Shown here: positions 40,356 through 47,682 of the stretch, piece by piece
Numbering within the stretch: the stretch's first letter is position 1
Layout: each line of letters begins with the position of its first letter
Made by a program: the position numbers and the translations under genes
The notes under the pieces: generated by a model
Databases searched by the model: none
Told to the model about the DNA's origin: nothing
What the model saw: the letters and a program-made list of their open reading frames with translations, nothing else
Virus record (IMG/VR): IMGVR_UViG_3300048438_000153
Span: 62,001 to 126,000 of that record
Length of the DNA stretch: 64,000 nt
Direction: 5' to 3' (one strand)
Source of the DNA: a virus

Positions 40356-41066
40356 ATGTGGGGTTATTATGGGTCAAAAGCAAAGATTGTTAGTCAATAC
40401 CCGAAGCCGACCAAAGATAAGATTATAGAGCCATTTGCAGGAACTGCTCAATATGCTCTTAAATACTTTGATAGAGACATAGAACTCTATGATAAATATG
40501 AGCTGATCGTAAATCTTTGGAAGTGGTTACAGAAATGTAGCCCAAAAGACATCACATCACTACCTCACTTAAAGGCAGGCGAGAGCGTAGATGATTACGA
40601 ATGGGATTGTGATGAAGCAAAACACTTAATAGGCTTCATCATTTCAGGCGGTGCTACTCAGCCAAAAAAATCAGTGACTAAGTGGAAAGCGGTGATCAGG
40701 CCGAACACTCAAAACTACAAGAAAACTCTCATTTCTTCTAACCTATACAAGATCAGGCATTGGAACATCGAGTGTAAGTCTTATGAAGAAATAGATAACC
40801 AAGAAGCTACTTGGTTCATTGACCCTCCTTATGAAGAGGGGGGGGTATATTACAGACACAGCTCAAAAAACATAGATTTCAGCCACCTTTCAGAATGGTG
40901 TCAGGAACGTGAGGGAGAAGTGATTGTCTGTGAGAAACAAGGTGCGTCTTGGCTTCCCTTTGAACCGCTTACAGAAGTGAAAGGCTTGAAGGCACAGAGC
41001 TTCCAAGAAGCAGTCTGGTTGAAGAACATGAGTTTACCTAAGCAATTAGACTTGTTTGGACTTTAA
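40356..41066 (+). CDS. Dam-like adenine DNA methyltransferase with clamp-binding tail
   Basis: I place the start at 40356 (GGGAG six bases upstream, two bases after the methyltransferase A stop), giving 236 residues. IIEPFAGTAQYAL (23-35) is the AdoMet motif I and FIDPPY (154-159) is motif IV with the DPPY core of N6-adenine methyltransferases. The N-terminal M-W-G-Y-Y-G-S-K and order of motifs resemble the Dam/D12 class. The protein ends KQLDLFGL: QLDLF (230-234) matches the pentapeptide that binds the bacterial sliding clamp. Site-specific adenine methylation of replicating phage DNA is the likely role. Its 3' end is followed by a 33-bp repeat and a methyltransferase remnant. Confidence 0.8.
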   Translation: MWGYYGSKAKIVSQYPKPTKDKIIEPFAGTAQYALKYFDRDIELYDKYELIVNLWKWLQKCSPKDITSLPHLKAGESVDDYEWDCDEAKHLIGFIISGGATQPKKSVTKWKAVIRPNTQNYKKTLISSNLYKIRHWNIECKSYEEIDNQEATWFIDPPYEEGGVYYRHSSKNIDFSHLSEWCQEREGEVIVCEKQGASWLPFEPLTEVKGLKAQSFQEAVWLKNMSLPKQLDLFGL

Positions 41067-41094
41067 GAAATGAAGAACCAAATATTTAACGAGG
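41062..41094 (+). repeat. 33-bp direct repeat, second copy at 42449-42481
   Basis: Both copies read TTTAAGAAATG then AGAACCAAAT and are identical at 29 of 33 positions. Each joins the end of one gene to a small frame beginning M-x-N-Q-I-F-N-E. The mark is likely a recombination or duplication boundary in the modification island. Confidence 0.75.
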
Positions 41095-41246
41095 TCTGCT
41101 TAGAAACCATGTCTCGAATGAGCGATAGCTCAATAGACAAAAACATGAATAACATCGGCAAGACCTTCTGTGAGCCGATATGGGTTTGGAGTAAGGGCGA
41201 AGCCCCTGAGCCCAAGTGGAACCAAGACACTTATTTCGGAGTATGA
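41070..41246 (+). pseudogene. Chimeric methyltransferase remnant, 58 codons
   Basis: The small frame begins MKNQIFNEVCLETMSRM, followed by S-D-S-S-I-D, which matches the N-terminus of classical type II amino-methyltransferases (N-Q-x-F-N-E-D-C-L-E-x-M...S-I-D then the catalytic PPY). The sequence then jumps without DPPY to MNNIGKTFCEPIWVWSKG and ends PEPKWNQDTYFGV, the C-terminal tail of the local SPPY family. So two methyltransferase ends are joined with the catalytic middle lost. The frame is open and has AAG before the ATG, but no enzyme function is possible. I take it as a deletion product. Confidence 0.65.
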
Positions 41247-41249
41247 AGC

Positions 41250-42401
41250 ATGAGTCTTACTAGAAAGAGCTTTCTCAACTCTAAAGGTGAGATATACCTC
41301 ACACAGAAAGAGATTAGAACCCTTGCGAAAGAACATGACATAGAAGAGATTATAGAGGTACTCGGTAAGATCGTAGACGAGTTGCCTTTCCCACTCACTG
41401 AGTACACAGATCAAGAGGTCATAACCGATTTTAATAGGTTAAAAAACACACACCTTGAAGTTATACGGGGCGGTTGGGTGAGCCACAGGATAGATGAGGC
41501 GATCTCTCCTTTATACAGAGGGGAGTCAATAAGATTCCCTAAGACAAGAAACATAGGGGGCAAAGTCTCTAATCAATACACAGAGGCGTTAAGGTTATCT
41601 ACGCCTCATGCGAGATACAAAAGCCACAAAGATCTTTGGTATGCTAAGAGAAAGTATTGGTTAAAGTATTTCTTCAACATCAAGATGCACACAGGAAATC
41701 TCGAACAGGGTAAGCTGAGGCAAGGTTTGTCAGGTCAATATTACTGCTCTCAGTTTAAACCTCTCATCGCTAAGTCAATGTACGATACTTTCCAAGCTAA
41801 GAGAGTCTTAGACTTCAGCGCGGGATGGGGAGACAGACTCGTGGGCTTCCTCGCGAGCGGAGCTGAGAGTTATGTCGGGATAGACCCTAACTCTAAGCTA
41901 CATGAACCCTATCAGAAGATCGCTGATTCTATTTCTGATAGGGTAGCTTCGACTTTCGTCAGCCCTGCGGAAGATTTTGATTATAACTCTGTTGAGTACG
42001 ACTTTGTGTTTACTAGCCCTCCCTATTTCGACCTAGAGAGATACAGCAACGAAGGCACTCAAAGTTGGAAAAGGTACTCAGAATTTGAAGAGTGGGTTCA
42101 AAACTTCCTGTTTAAAACGCTAACCGCCTGTTGGAGAAACCTCTCAGACAACGGTCGGATGATAATTAACATATCTGACATATATTCAAAGGGAGCAAAG
42201 AGAGAGATCTGTAGCCCCATGTTAAGACATATGGAGTCTCTAGGCGCTACCTATGAAGGTGTTATAGGGTATGAGATGGCCCATAAGACTAGCAAATCGG
42301 TTAAGCGACACGATCTGCCTTTCTGCGAGCCTATGTTCGTGTGGTCAAAAGGAAACCCACCTGAGCCTCAGTGGAACTCCCAACTCTTTTTTGAGATCTA
42401 A
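41250..42401 (+). CDS. SPPY-type DNA methyltransferase, paralog B
   Basis: 383 residues, starting MSLTRKSFLNSKGEIYLTQK rather than the M-F-F-(E/D)-Y start of the other three copies, so its N-terminus is divergent or replaced. Motif I V-L-D-F-S-A-G-W-G-D-R-L is at 186-197, GIDPN at about 210, and TSPPYF at 255-260. KVSNQY (105-110) and SQFKP (167-171) are kept. The region after SPPY is the most divergent (NNGRMIINISDIYSKGAKRE), and it ends EPMFVWSKGNPPEPQW then NSQLFFEI instead of DTYFGV. The catalytic residues are intact, so activity is likely. The gene is flanked by methyltransferase remnants on both sides. Confidence 0.72.
   Translation: MSLTRKSFLNSKGEIYLTQKEIRTLAKEHDIEEIIEVLGKIVDELPFPLTEYTDQEVITDFNRLKNTHLEVIRGGWVSHRIDEAISPLYRGESIRFPKTRNIGGKVSNQYTEALRLSTPHARYKSHKDLWYAKRKYWLKYFFNIKMHTGNLEQGKLRQGLSGQYYCSQFKPLIAKSMYDTFQAKRVLDFSAGWGDRLVGFLASGAESYVGIDPNSKLHEPYQKIADSISDRVASTFVSPAEDFDYNSVEYDFVFTSPPYFDLERYSNEGTQSWKRYSEFEEWVQNFLFKTLTACWRNLSDNGRMIINISDIYSKGAKREICSPMLRHMESLGATYEGVIGYEMAHKTSKSVKRHDLPFCEPMFVWSKGNPPEPQWNSQLFFEI
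42207..42256 (+). repeat. 50-bp block identical in three methyltransferase genes
   Basis: The block ending CTAGGCGCTACCTATGA occurs without mismatch at 42207-42256, 45987-46036 and 47179-47228; paralog A (about 40165-40210) has diverged. It encodes S-P-M-L-R-H-M-E-S-L-G-A-T-Y-E. Identity at silent positions points to recent duplication or gene conversion. Confidence 0.8.
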
Positions 42402-42453
42402 GACTCCTGACCCTGAGCCTAAGTGGACACAAGACAACTTCTTCGGAGTTTAA
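42402..42453 (+). pseudogene. Methyltransferase C-terminal tail remnant
   Basis: Directly after the paralog B stop, another frame reads P-D-P-E-P-K-W-T-Q-D-N-F-F-G-V and stops, the same end as the tails of paralogs A, C and D. There is no start codon. It appears to be left by recombination that replaced the end of one gene with another. Confidence 0.6.
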
Positions 42454-42456
42454 GAA

Positions 42457-42537
42457 ATGCAGAACCAAATCTTCAATGAGGAGTACTTCAAGATGTCGAA
42501 AGTAAGACTAGAAAACACTCAGGAGTATCTTTTCTAA
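42457..42537 (+). pseudogene. 26-codon frame beginning like a methyltransferase N-terminus
   Basis: MQNQIFNEEYFKMSKVRLEN repeats the N-Q-I-F-N-E start of the remnant at 41070 and then diverges; it stops in TAATG overlap with the thymidylate-synthase-like gene. It may be a decayed methyltransferase start now serving as a leader for translation of the next gene. Confidence 0.5.
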
Positions 42538-43238
42538 TGCACCACATACAAGAAAGAAACTGCGCTGAAGCGTGGATTAAAGCCACTCAAGACATCCTCT
42601 CTAAAGGAGAGAATATGGGTGGCCTATACGAGATCCTCAATATGGGGATAGAAATCACTTCCTCTGAGGTATGTCCTGTCTTTGACAGCCATTTCAGAGA
42701 CGTCTTCGGAGACGAGAGAATAGACTATGCTAAGTCTGTCACTTTCATCGAGCCTAAGCCCAACCCTCTCTTTCCCGATTTAAGAGAATACGAGCAGAAC
42801 AAGACGGGGAAATGGACAAATAGCTATTGGGGTCGGATGTTCTCTTGGAACGGCGGATTCAACCAAGTCGAACAGACGATTAAGAGACTGAAAGAGAACA
42901 AGCAAGCCAAGACCATCGTAATCGGAGTCTACGACCCTCAGACTGACGGAAAGAAAGTCATGGGAGGGATGCCCTGTCTGCTCACCATAGACCTCAAGCC
43001 TAGAGGCGGTAAACTTAACCTCACAGCTAACTTTAGGAGTCAGGCTGTCTCCAAGTCAGGGTATGCGGATTACATGGCTCTCGTAGAGTTCTGTGACTTC
43101 CTCTGCAAAGAGAGCGGGTGTCTCGACTTTGGGTTAGTGACTTCTTTCGCTCACTCATGTCATGTGAGGACTCAAAACGGAGAACTTAAGAAATCCAAGG
43201 AGCTGATGAGGAGATATCATGAAGAAATGGGTAGCTGA
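42537..43238 (+). CDS. Thymidylate-synthase-like nucleotide (hydroxy)methyltransferase, possibly dCMP type
   Basis: 233 residues, shorter than standard ThyA. MPCLLTIDLKPRGGKLNL holds the catalytic Cys147 (P-C, though the following His is Leu), and FRSQ (166-169) is the phosphate-binding Arg-Ser motif. In GYADYMALVEF, the residue that is Asn in dUMP enzymes appears as Asp178. Asp at this place distinguishes T4 dCMP hydroxymethylase from thymidylate synthase, so dCMP is a likely substrate, to give 5-methyl- or 5-hydroxymethyl-dCMP. A dUMP enzyme cannot be excluded by eye. The start overlaps the preceding small frame (TAATG) and the end overlaps the PP-loop gene by 20 nt, making a coupled cassette. 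Confidence 0.65.
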   Translation: MHHIQERNCAEAWIKATQDILSKGENMGGLYEILNMGIEITSSEVCPVFDSHFRDVFGDERIDYAKSVTFIEPKPNPLFPDLREYEQNKTGKWTNSYWGRMFSWNGGFNQVEQTIKRLKENKQAKTIVIGVYDPQTDGKKVMGGMPCLLTIDLKPRGGKLNLTANFRSQAVSKSGYADYMALVEFCDFLCKESGCLDFGLVTSFAHSCHVRTQNGELKKSKELMRRYHEEMGS

Positions 43239-44130
43239 TTTTAAGAGTATTCTTTACTCCACTATAGAGGCTCTCCCCCCTGAAGTGAGTCTTTCTTTCT
43301 CGGGTGGCGTTGACTCCTCTATGCTTTTATTCGCTATGATTGATTTAGGCAGACCCCCTACAGAGCTCATCACATTCAAGATTGTAGGGGAATACTCTAA
43401 GGACTTAGATTTCGCTAGAAAGACCGCCCATCATTACGGCATCCCTTTGAGGGTTGCTCAGATCCCAAGTAACCCTCAAAAGAAAGACCTCGAAAGAGAG
43501 ATTAAAGAGATTCTTAGAGAAACGAGAGTTTCTCGGAGCATAGACACTCAGGTGTCCTATGCCTACTCCTACATGACCTCAATCACCTCAACTGACCATC
43601 TTGTTCTCGGGTTCTACGAGGACTTGTACTGCCTCAACAATAAGAAAAACTCTGTCATGTATAGCAATATGCTAAAGGGAAATCTCTCTGAGAAAGAGTT
43701 CGTTTCTTGGATCAATCAAGAAAGAGTCGAAATATATCAAGGCAAGGTTGCAGGGCGCAAAGCTCAGATTGACCACAACTATGTCGTGATCTCTAACTAC
43801 ATTGAGTCTAAGGGTATTCAGACTATCTGTCCCCTCAGAAATCAGGAGATGTTGGATCATTGTCTTAAGAAAGGGTTTGAAGATCTGACGTTCGATCTGA
43901 ATGGAAAGAGAAGGTCTAAGTGGTTCATCAAAGACATGATCTTTAAGAAGTATTTCGACCAACACAAAACCAACATATCTAACTTTCATACATCGGGAAA
44001 AGAAGGTGGGCTGAAAGGTCTGCATCAGAGGGTGCTTCTAACAGGATCACCATACAAAGACACAAGAGCAATTTACAATCAAATACTTAAAGACATTGAG
44101 TTTGAAGAGAGCGCGCATTTCCTATGCTAA
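43219..44130 (+). CDS. PP-loop ATPase, asparagine-synthetase-C-like
   Basis: 303 residues. LSFSGGVDSSMLLFAM (residues 25-40) is a PP-loop that binds ATP and releases pyrophosphate after adenylating a substrate. The later TDHLVLGFYEDLYCLN and RRSKWFIKDMIFKKYF segments follow the order seen in the synthetase domain of asparagine synthetase. There is no glutaminase domain, so nitrogen would come from elsewhere. GAGGAG precedes the ATG, which lies within the end of the synthase-like gene; the stop overlaps the PLP gene. In a modification cassette such an enzyme could activate a base or an amino acid for coupling. Substrate is unknown; QueC- or TilS-like enzymes are alternatives. Confidence 0.7.
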   Translation: MKKWVADFKSILYSTIEALPPEVSLSFSGGVDSSMLLFAMIDLGRPPTELITFKIVGEYSKDLDFARKTAHHYGIPLRVAQIPSNPQKKDLEREIKEILRETRVSRSIDTQVSYAYSYMTSITSTDHLVLGFYEDLYCLNNKKNSVMYSNMLKGNLSEKEFVSWINQERVEIYQGKVAGRKAQIDHNYVVISNYIESKGIQTICPLRNQEMLDHCLKKGFEDLTFDLNGKRRSKWFIKDMIFKKYFDQHKTNISNFHTSGKEGGLKGLHQRVLLTGSPYKDTRAIYNQILKDIEFEESAHFLC

Positions 44131-44957
44131 ACCTACACACACCTGTCGAAACTTACCGCATAGAAAGCACTGAGGTAGACGTTAAGAGAGATGACCTTCA
44201 TAATGGAGATCTCGACCTCCCTCCTTGGGCAAAGCTAGAGGGGGTGCGCCAACTACTCCTCTCAGACTGCTTCGATAAAAGAAAGCCCATCGTACACCTA
44301 ACTATCAGAGGTTCATACACAGGGTGGGCTCTTTCTTATTTCGGGAGAGAATACGGGTACGACATCAAGATCGCCTATCCGAAAACCAAGTCTTACCCTC
44401 AAGAAATGCTCGATAAGATCACTCAATATGGAGGGGAACTTGTGCCTCTCCGACATAATATGGTGGCGGTTCTCTCAGCTCAGGTTAAGAAGATGGCTAA
44501 AGAGCGCGGGTGGCAAATGAGCCCCGACGCTTTCAACCACCCTGTCTATGTAAAGTCTTGGAAAGAAAGATCTGCTTCTTTCTTTCAAGAGAACGACTAT
44601 CAGACCCTCGTCATTCAAGGGGGGAGTGGAGTTACGAGTGTTGGACTCATTCAGAGTTTTCTCGGTGTAGATTACATTGCGGGTCAGATGTTTGAGCCCA
44701 CATACGAGGGAAAGAAAGTAATCATCATCTCCACCTCAAGTGTAAAGACCGTGAAGTCTGCGCTCGTATCAAATATGGGGAGTGTGCCTTCGTGTGTAGA
44801 AATCTACAAATCTGAACATGACTTCTATGACGAGATTCCTACTCATGCGACACCGTTCCCCTGTAACCGTCTGTGGGACAAGAAAGCGTGGGTTTGGATG
44901 ACTCAGAATGTGGGTGAGTTGAAGGATAGAACTCTCTTTTGGAACTTGGGGGCATAA
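44124..44957 (+). CDS. PLP-dependent fold-type II enzyme (ACC deaminase/cysteine synthase group)
   Basis: 277 residues. VDVKRDDLHNGDLDLPPWAK (19-38) carries the probable PLP lysine Lys37, in the place of the lysine in the G-N-K-x-R-K-L motif of ACC deaminase-type enzymes. TIRGSYTGWALSYFG replaces the S-N-H-(A/G) substrate loop. IQGGSGVTSVGL (163-175) is the glycine-rich loop that holds the PLP phosphate. Family members do beta-elimination, beta-replacement or deamination of amino acids. Next to a PP-loop ATPase and a synthase-like enzyme it could make or transfer an amino-acid-derived group to a nucleotide. It is shorter than the usual 330-400 residues. The gene ends three bases before the paralog C start. 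Confidence 0.7.
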   Translation: MLNLHTPVETYRIESTEVDVKRDDLHNGDLDLPPWAKLEGVRQLLLSDCFDKRKPIVHLTIRGSYTGWALSYFGREYGYDIKIAYPKTKSYPQEMLDKITQYGGELVPLRHNMVAVLSAQVKKMAKERGWQMSPDAFNHPVYVKSWKERSASFFQENDYQTLVIQGGSGVTSVGLIQSFLGVDYIAGQMFEPTYEGKKVIIISTSSVKTVKSALVSNMGSVPSCVEIYKSEHDFYDEIPTHATPFPCNRLWDKKAWVWMTQNVGELKDRTLFWNLGA

Positions 44958-44960
44958 GCT

Positions 44961-46184
44961 GTGTTTTTTGAGTACGAGAAAGAACTGCCTAAAACAGATC
45001 TCTCTGACTATAGTCTCCTCAAGAATGGGCAAATCTCTATACCTTCCTATGTATGGCGCGAGATTAAAAACAGCTTCGATAAGAAAGAGGTGATCGAGCA
45101 CATCTCTCAACTTATACAAGATCACAACCTCCCCTACCCGAGTAGGACATACACAAAAGCTGTACTCGACAGGGACTTCAGAAAGCTCAAGAGCGAGTCA
45201 TGTGGTGTGAAAGAGGGATCTTGGGAGTGCTTGAGGACGATCCCTAATGTCACTCTTAAATACCTTAATCGTCAGTGCTACATACAGGCTAGTCAACATG
45301 GTCTAAAAGTCTCGGATCAGCAGACGCATCTCTCTCGCATGAAATGCGCTCACTTCGAGCACAAGAGTCCGTACAGAGAATGGACTCGGCAAGGGTGCAA
45401 GTCGAAGGTCAGATACGTTCTAAGAGTGTTGTGGAGTCTATCAGAAGGAGACGCCCTTAAGAACGGTGTGTGCGAGAAGCAACTGAGAGACTGCTTGAGG
45501 TTGGGCAACTACATGGCGAGTCAGTTCAAGCCCTCATGCGCTAAGACCCTGTATGATTTCTTTCAGGCTAAGAGAGTCTTAGACCTAAGCTCAGGGTGGG
45601 GTGACAGGCTCGTAGGTTTTCTTGCGAGTGGGGCTGAGAGCTATGTCGGGATAGACCCTAACTCTGAACTCCACGAACCCTATCAGAAGATCGCTGACTT
45701 CTGTGACACAGGGAAGGAAACACGATTCATCTGTGATCCCGCAGAGGACGCAGACTTAACGGGTGTTGAGGTGGACTTCGTATTTACGAGCCCCCCTTAC
45801 TTTGACGTTGAAAAGTACAGTGAAGAAGACACTCAGAGTTGGAAACGATATAAGTCGAAAGACCTATGGCTGAATAACTTCTTTCTCCCATCGCTCACTA
45901 AGGCTTGGGAGGCTCTTTCTGAGGGAGGGAGGATAGCCATCAACATCGCAGACAAGGGTCACTCAAGAGAAGATGTGGGCGAGGACATCTGTAGCCCCAT
46001 GTTAAGACATATGGAGTCTCTAGGCGCTACCTATGAGGGGATTATCGGGTATAGGATGAACAAGAGGCCGGGTGACAGAATGGGCGCGGTTGGAGGCGCG
46101 GTTTTCTGTGAGCCGATATGGGTTTGGAGTAAGGGTGAAGCCCCTGATCCCAAGTGGACTCAAGACACCTATTTCGGAGTTTAA
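44961..46184 (+). CDS. SPPY-type DNA methyltransferase, paralog C
   Basis: 407 residues from a GTG start (MFFEYEKELPKTDLS), three bases after the PLP gene. KVSDQQT (116-122), SQFKP (187-191), motif I V-L-D-L-S-S-G-W-G-D-R-L (206-217; Leu-Ser replaces Phe-Ser-Ala), GIDPNSELHEPYQK (about 230) and TSPPYF (276-281) are present. The N-terminal 150 residues are the most cysteine-rich of the four copies, which suggests a different target-recognition surface. The tail is EPIWVWSKGEAPDPKW then TQDTYFGV. After the stop only one base separates it from paralog D. Methylation of DNA is probable; the target is not known. Confidence 0.72.
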   Translation: MFFEYEKELPKTDLSDYSLLKNGQISIPSYVWREIKNSFDKKEVIEHISQLIQDHNLPYPSRTYTKAVLDRDFRKLKSESCGVKEGSWECLRTIPNVTLKYLNRQCYIQASQHGLKVSDQQTHLSRMKCAHFEHKSPYREWTRQGCKSKVRYVLRVLWSLSEGDALKNGVCEKQLRDCLRLGNYMASQFKPSCAKTLYDFFQAKRVLDLSSGWGDRLVGFLASGAESYVGIDPNSELHEPYQKIADFCDTGKETRFICDPAEDADLTGVEVDFVFTSPPYFDVEKYSEEDTQSWKRYKSKDLWLNNFFLPSLTKAWEALSEGGRIAINIADKGHSREDVGEDICSPMLRHMESLGATYEGIIGYRMNKRPGDRMGAVGGAVFCEPIWVWSKGEAPDPKWTQDTYFGV

Positions 46185-46185
46185 G

Positions 46186-47364
46186 ATGTTTTTCGATTAC
46201 GAAAAAGAGATCACATCTCTCGATGAGATCAAGTATATTAAGAACGGTTATTTCCACATCCTCCCTAGTGAGTGGGAGATGCTTAGAAAGTCTTTTACCA
46301 AGGAAGAAATAAAAGACCATATCGCGCCCATCCTGAGTTCATTACCGTACCCCTATTTCGAGTATTCAGAGAAAGAGCTGAGGAGAGATTTCTCTAAGCT
46401 GAAATCACTCTCGAATAAACTCAAGCAAGGGGAATGGGTAGCTACAAGACAAGCAGCAGAAAGAGACACACTCTTTCTCGGTCAGAGTATCTATATGGAC
46501 TGCTACTACACAGGGAAAGGAATATCTGATCAGTACACTCAAGAGGCGCGCTTTAAATGCTCTTATAGAGCTGTCGGTAACTCCCCTTACGACGAGTGGG
46601 TCAGTGCGGACAAGAAGAACTCTTTCTTAAGATGTTTCTTCGGCATCTCAGAGAGGGACATCTACGAAAGAGGAGGAGTCAACAAGCAGACACTCAGGCG
46701 CGCTCTAAAGATGCACACATACACAGCGAGTCAGTTCAAGGCTGAAGCCTCTAAAACCCTGTATGATTTCTTTCAGGCTAAGAGAGTCTTAGACTTCAGT
46801 GCAGGATGGGGTGACAGGCTCGTGGGTTTCCTCGCTAGCGGAGCAGATAGTTATGTCGGGATAGACCCTAACTCTAAGCTACATGAACCCTATCAGAAGA
46901 TCGTCGATTTCTGTAACACAGGGAAGGAAACACGATTCATCTGTGCTCCCGCAGAGGACGCAGACTTAACAGGTGTTGAGGTGGACTTCGTGTTTACAAG
47001 TCCTCCCTATTTTGACATAGAGAGATACAGTGACGAAGACACTCAGAGTTGGAAACGATACCCTGAAATAGACTCTTGGGTCGAGGGCTTCTTCCTCCCC
47101 ACTCTAAGCAAGTGTTGGAGTGTTCTTTCTGAGGGCGGGAGAATACTTGTCAACATCGCCGATAAGAAGGGCAACGACATCTGTAGCCCCATGTTAAGAC
47201 ATATGGAGTCTCTAGGCGCTACCTATGAGGGTGTTATAGGCTACCGTATGTCAGAAAGAGGAGGGCAAAAGACCACCGTACCGAGCTGTGAGCCGATATG
47301 GGTTTGGTCTAAAGGCGACGCGCCCGAACCTAAGTGGACTCAAGACACCTATTTCGGAGTTTAA
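46186..47364 (+). CDS. SPPY-type DNA methyltransferase, paralog D
   Basis: I choose the ATG at 46186, two bases after paralog C, because it gives the family start MFFDYEKEIT; an in-frame ATG at 46072 inside paralog C is rejected. 392 residues. GISDQYTQ (111-119), SQFKAE (182-187), V-L-D-F-S-A-G-W-G-D-R-L (201-212), GIDPNSKLHEPYQK (225-238) and TSPPYFD (271-277) are all kept. From motif I to the tail it is the copy closest to A and C, while its first 150 residues differ. It ends EPIWVWSKGDAPEPKW then TQDTYFGV. Its stop lies three bases from the convergent histone-like gene. Confidence 0.74.
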   Translation: MFFDYEKEITSLDEIKYIKNGYFHILPSEWEMLRKSFTKEEIKDHIAPILSSLPYPYFEYSEKELRRDFSKLKSLSNKLKQGEWVATRQAAERDTLFLGQSIYMDCYYTGKGISDQYTQEARFKCSYRAVGNSPYDEWVSADKKNSFLRCFFGISERDIYERGGVNKQTLRRALKMHTYTASQFKAEASKTLYDFFQAKRVLDFSAGWGDRLVGFLASGADSYVGIDPNSKLHEPYQKIVDFCNTGKETRFICAPAEDADLTGVEVDFVFTSPPYFDIERYSDEDTQSWKRYPEIDSWVEGFFLPTLSKCWSVLSEGGRILVNIADKKGNDICSPMLRHMESLGATYEGVIGYRMSERGGQKTTVPSCEPIWVWSKGDAPEPKWTQDTYFGV

Positions 47365-47367
47365 AGC

Positions 47368-47562
47368 TCAGTCCTCTTTATAAGCCTCAAGAATCTCACC
47401 CCGAAGCGCCTTGAGCTGATCCATAGCTACCTTGAGTTGCTTACGGACGCGAGTTCCTGCTGAGCGGTTCTTCTTAGTGTCGATCTTCTGTGCGTCAGAG
47501 ACGACTTCTTCAGCAGTAAGAATAGTAGTGATTTCCTGTAGGCGATTAGAGATGTTACTCAT
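47368..47562 (-). CDS. Hc1-like histone/nucleoid protein
   Basis: The ATG at 47562 follows CGGAG; an upstream in-frame start is less likely. The 64-residue product is helical with a basic, lysine-rich C-terminal half: KKNRSAGTRVRKQLKVAMDQ then LKALRGEILEAYKED. The S-A-G-T-R-x-R-K-x-L segment followed by a L-R-x-E-I-L helix is characteristic of bacterial Hc1-type histone H1 homologs, which also occur in phages. It probably binds DNA and compacts or organises it. It is divergent from the HAD-like gene and lies at the end of the modification island. The match is short, so moderate confidence. Confidence 0.55.
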   Translation of the reverse strand: MSNISNRLQEITTILTAEEVVSDAQKIDTKKNRSAGTRVRKQLKVAMDQLKALRGEILEAYKED

Positions 47563-47682
47563 ATCTTTTCTCCGATATAGGTGTTGGTGTGTGGGAATGA
47601 GTCGGAACTGACTCATGAACATTTATACCGATCAGTTTTACTTTTATACCTAGTTAAGAGAAAAGTAGAAAGAGGGACACTC
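47563..47682. promoter_or_regulatory. Divergent intergenic region with small palindrome
   Basis: This 120-nt gap serves the histone-like gene (minus) and the HAD-like gene (plus). CCGATATAGG at 47567-47576 resembles the plus-strand promoter element, but lies over 100 nt from the plus start. ATGAGTC and GACTCAT (47597-47616) form a 7-bp palindrome with a 6-nt spacer, a possible operator. A TTTTATACC stretch nearer the plus start could be a second promoter. Confidence 0.35.

Noticed and set aside
43219-44130. QueC-type 7-deazaguanine enzyme
   Set aside because: The later motifs follow asparagine-synthetase order, and no other queuosine-pathway gene (QueD, QueE, FolE, DpdA) was seen in the window.
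46072-46185. Earlier ATG for methyltransferase D at 46072
   Set aside because: It lies within paralog C; the ATG at 46186 gives the family start M-F-F-D-Y-E-K-E.
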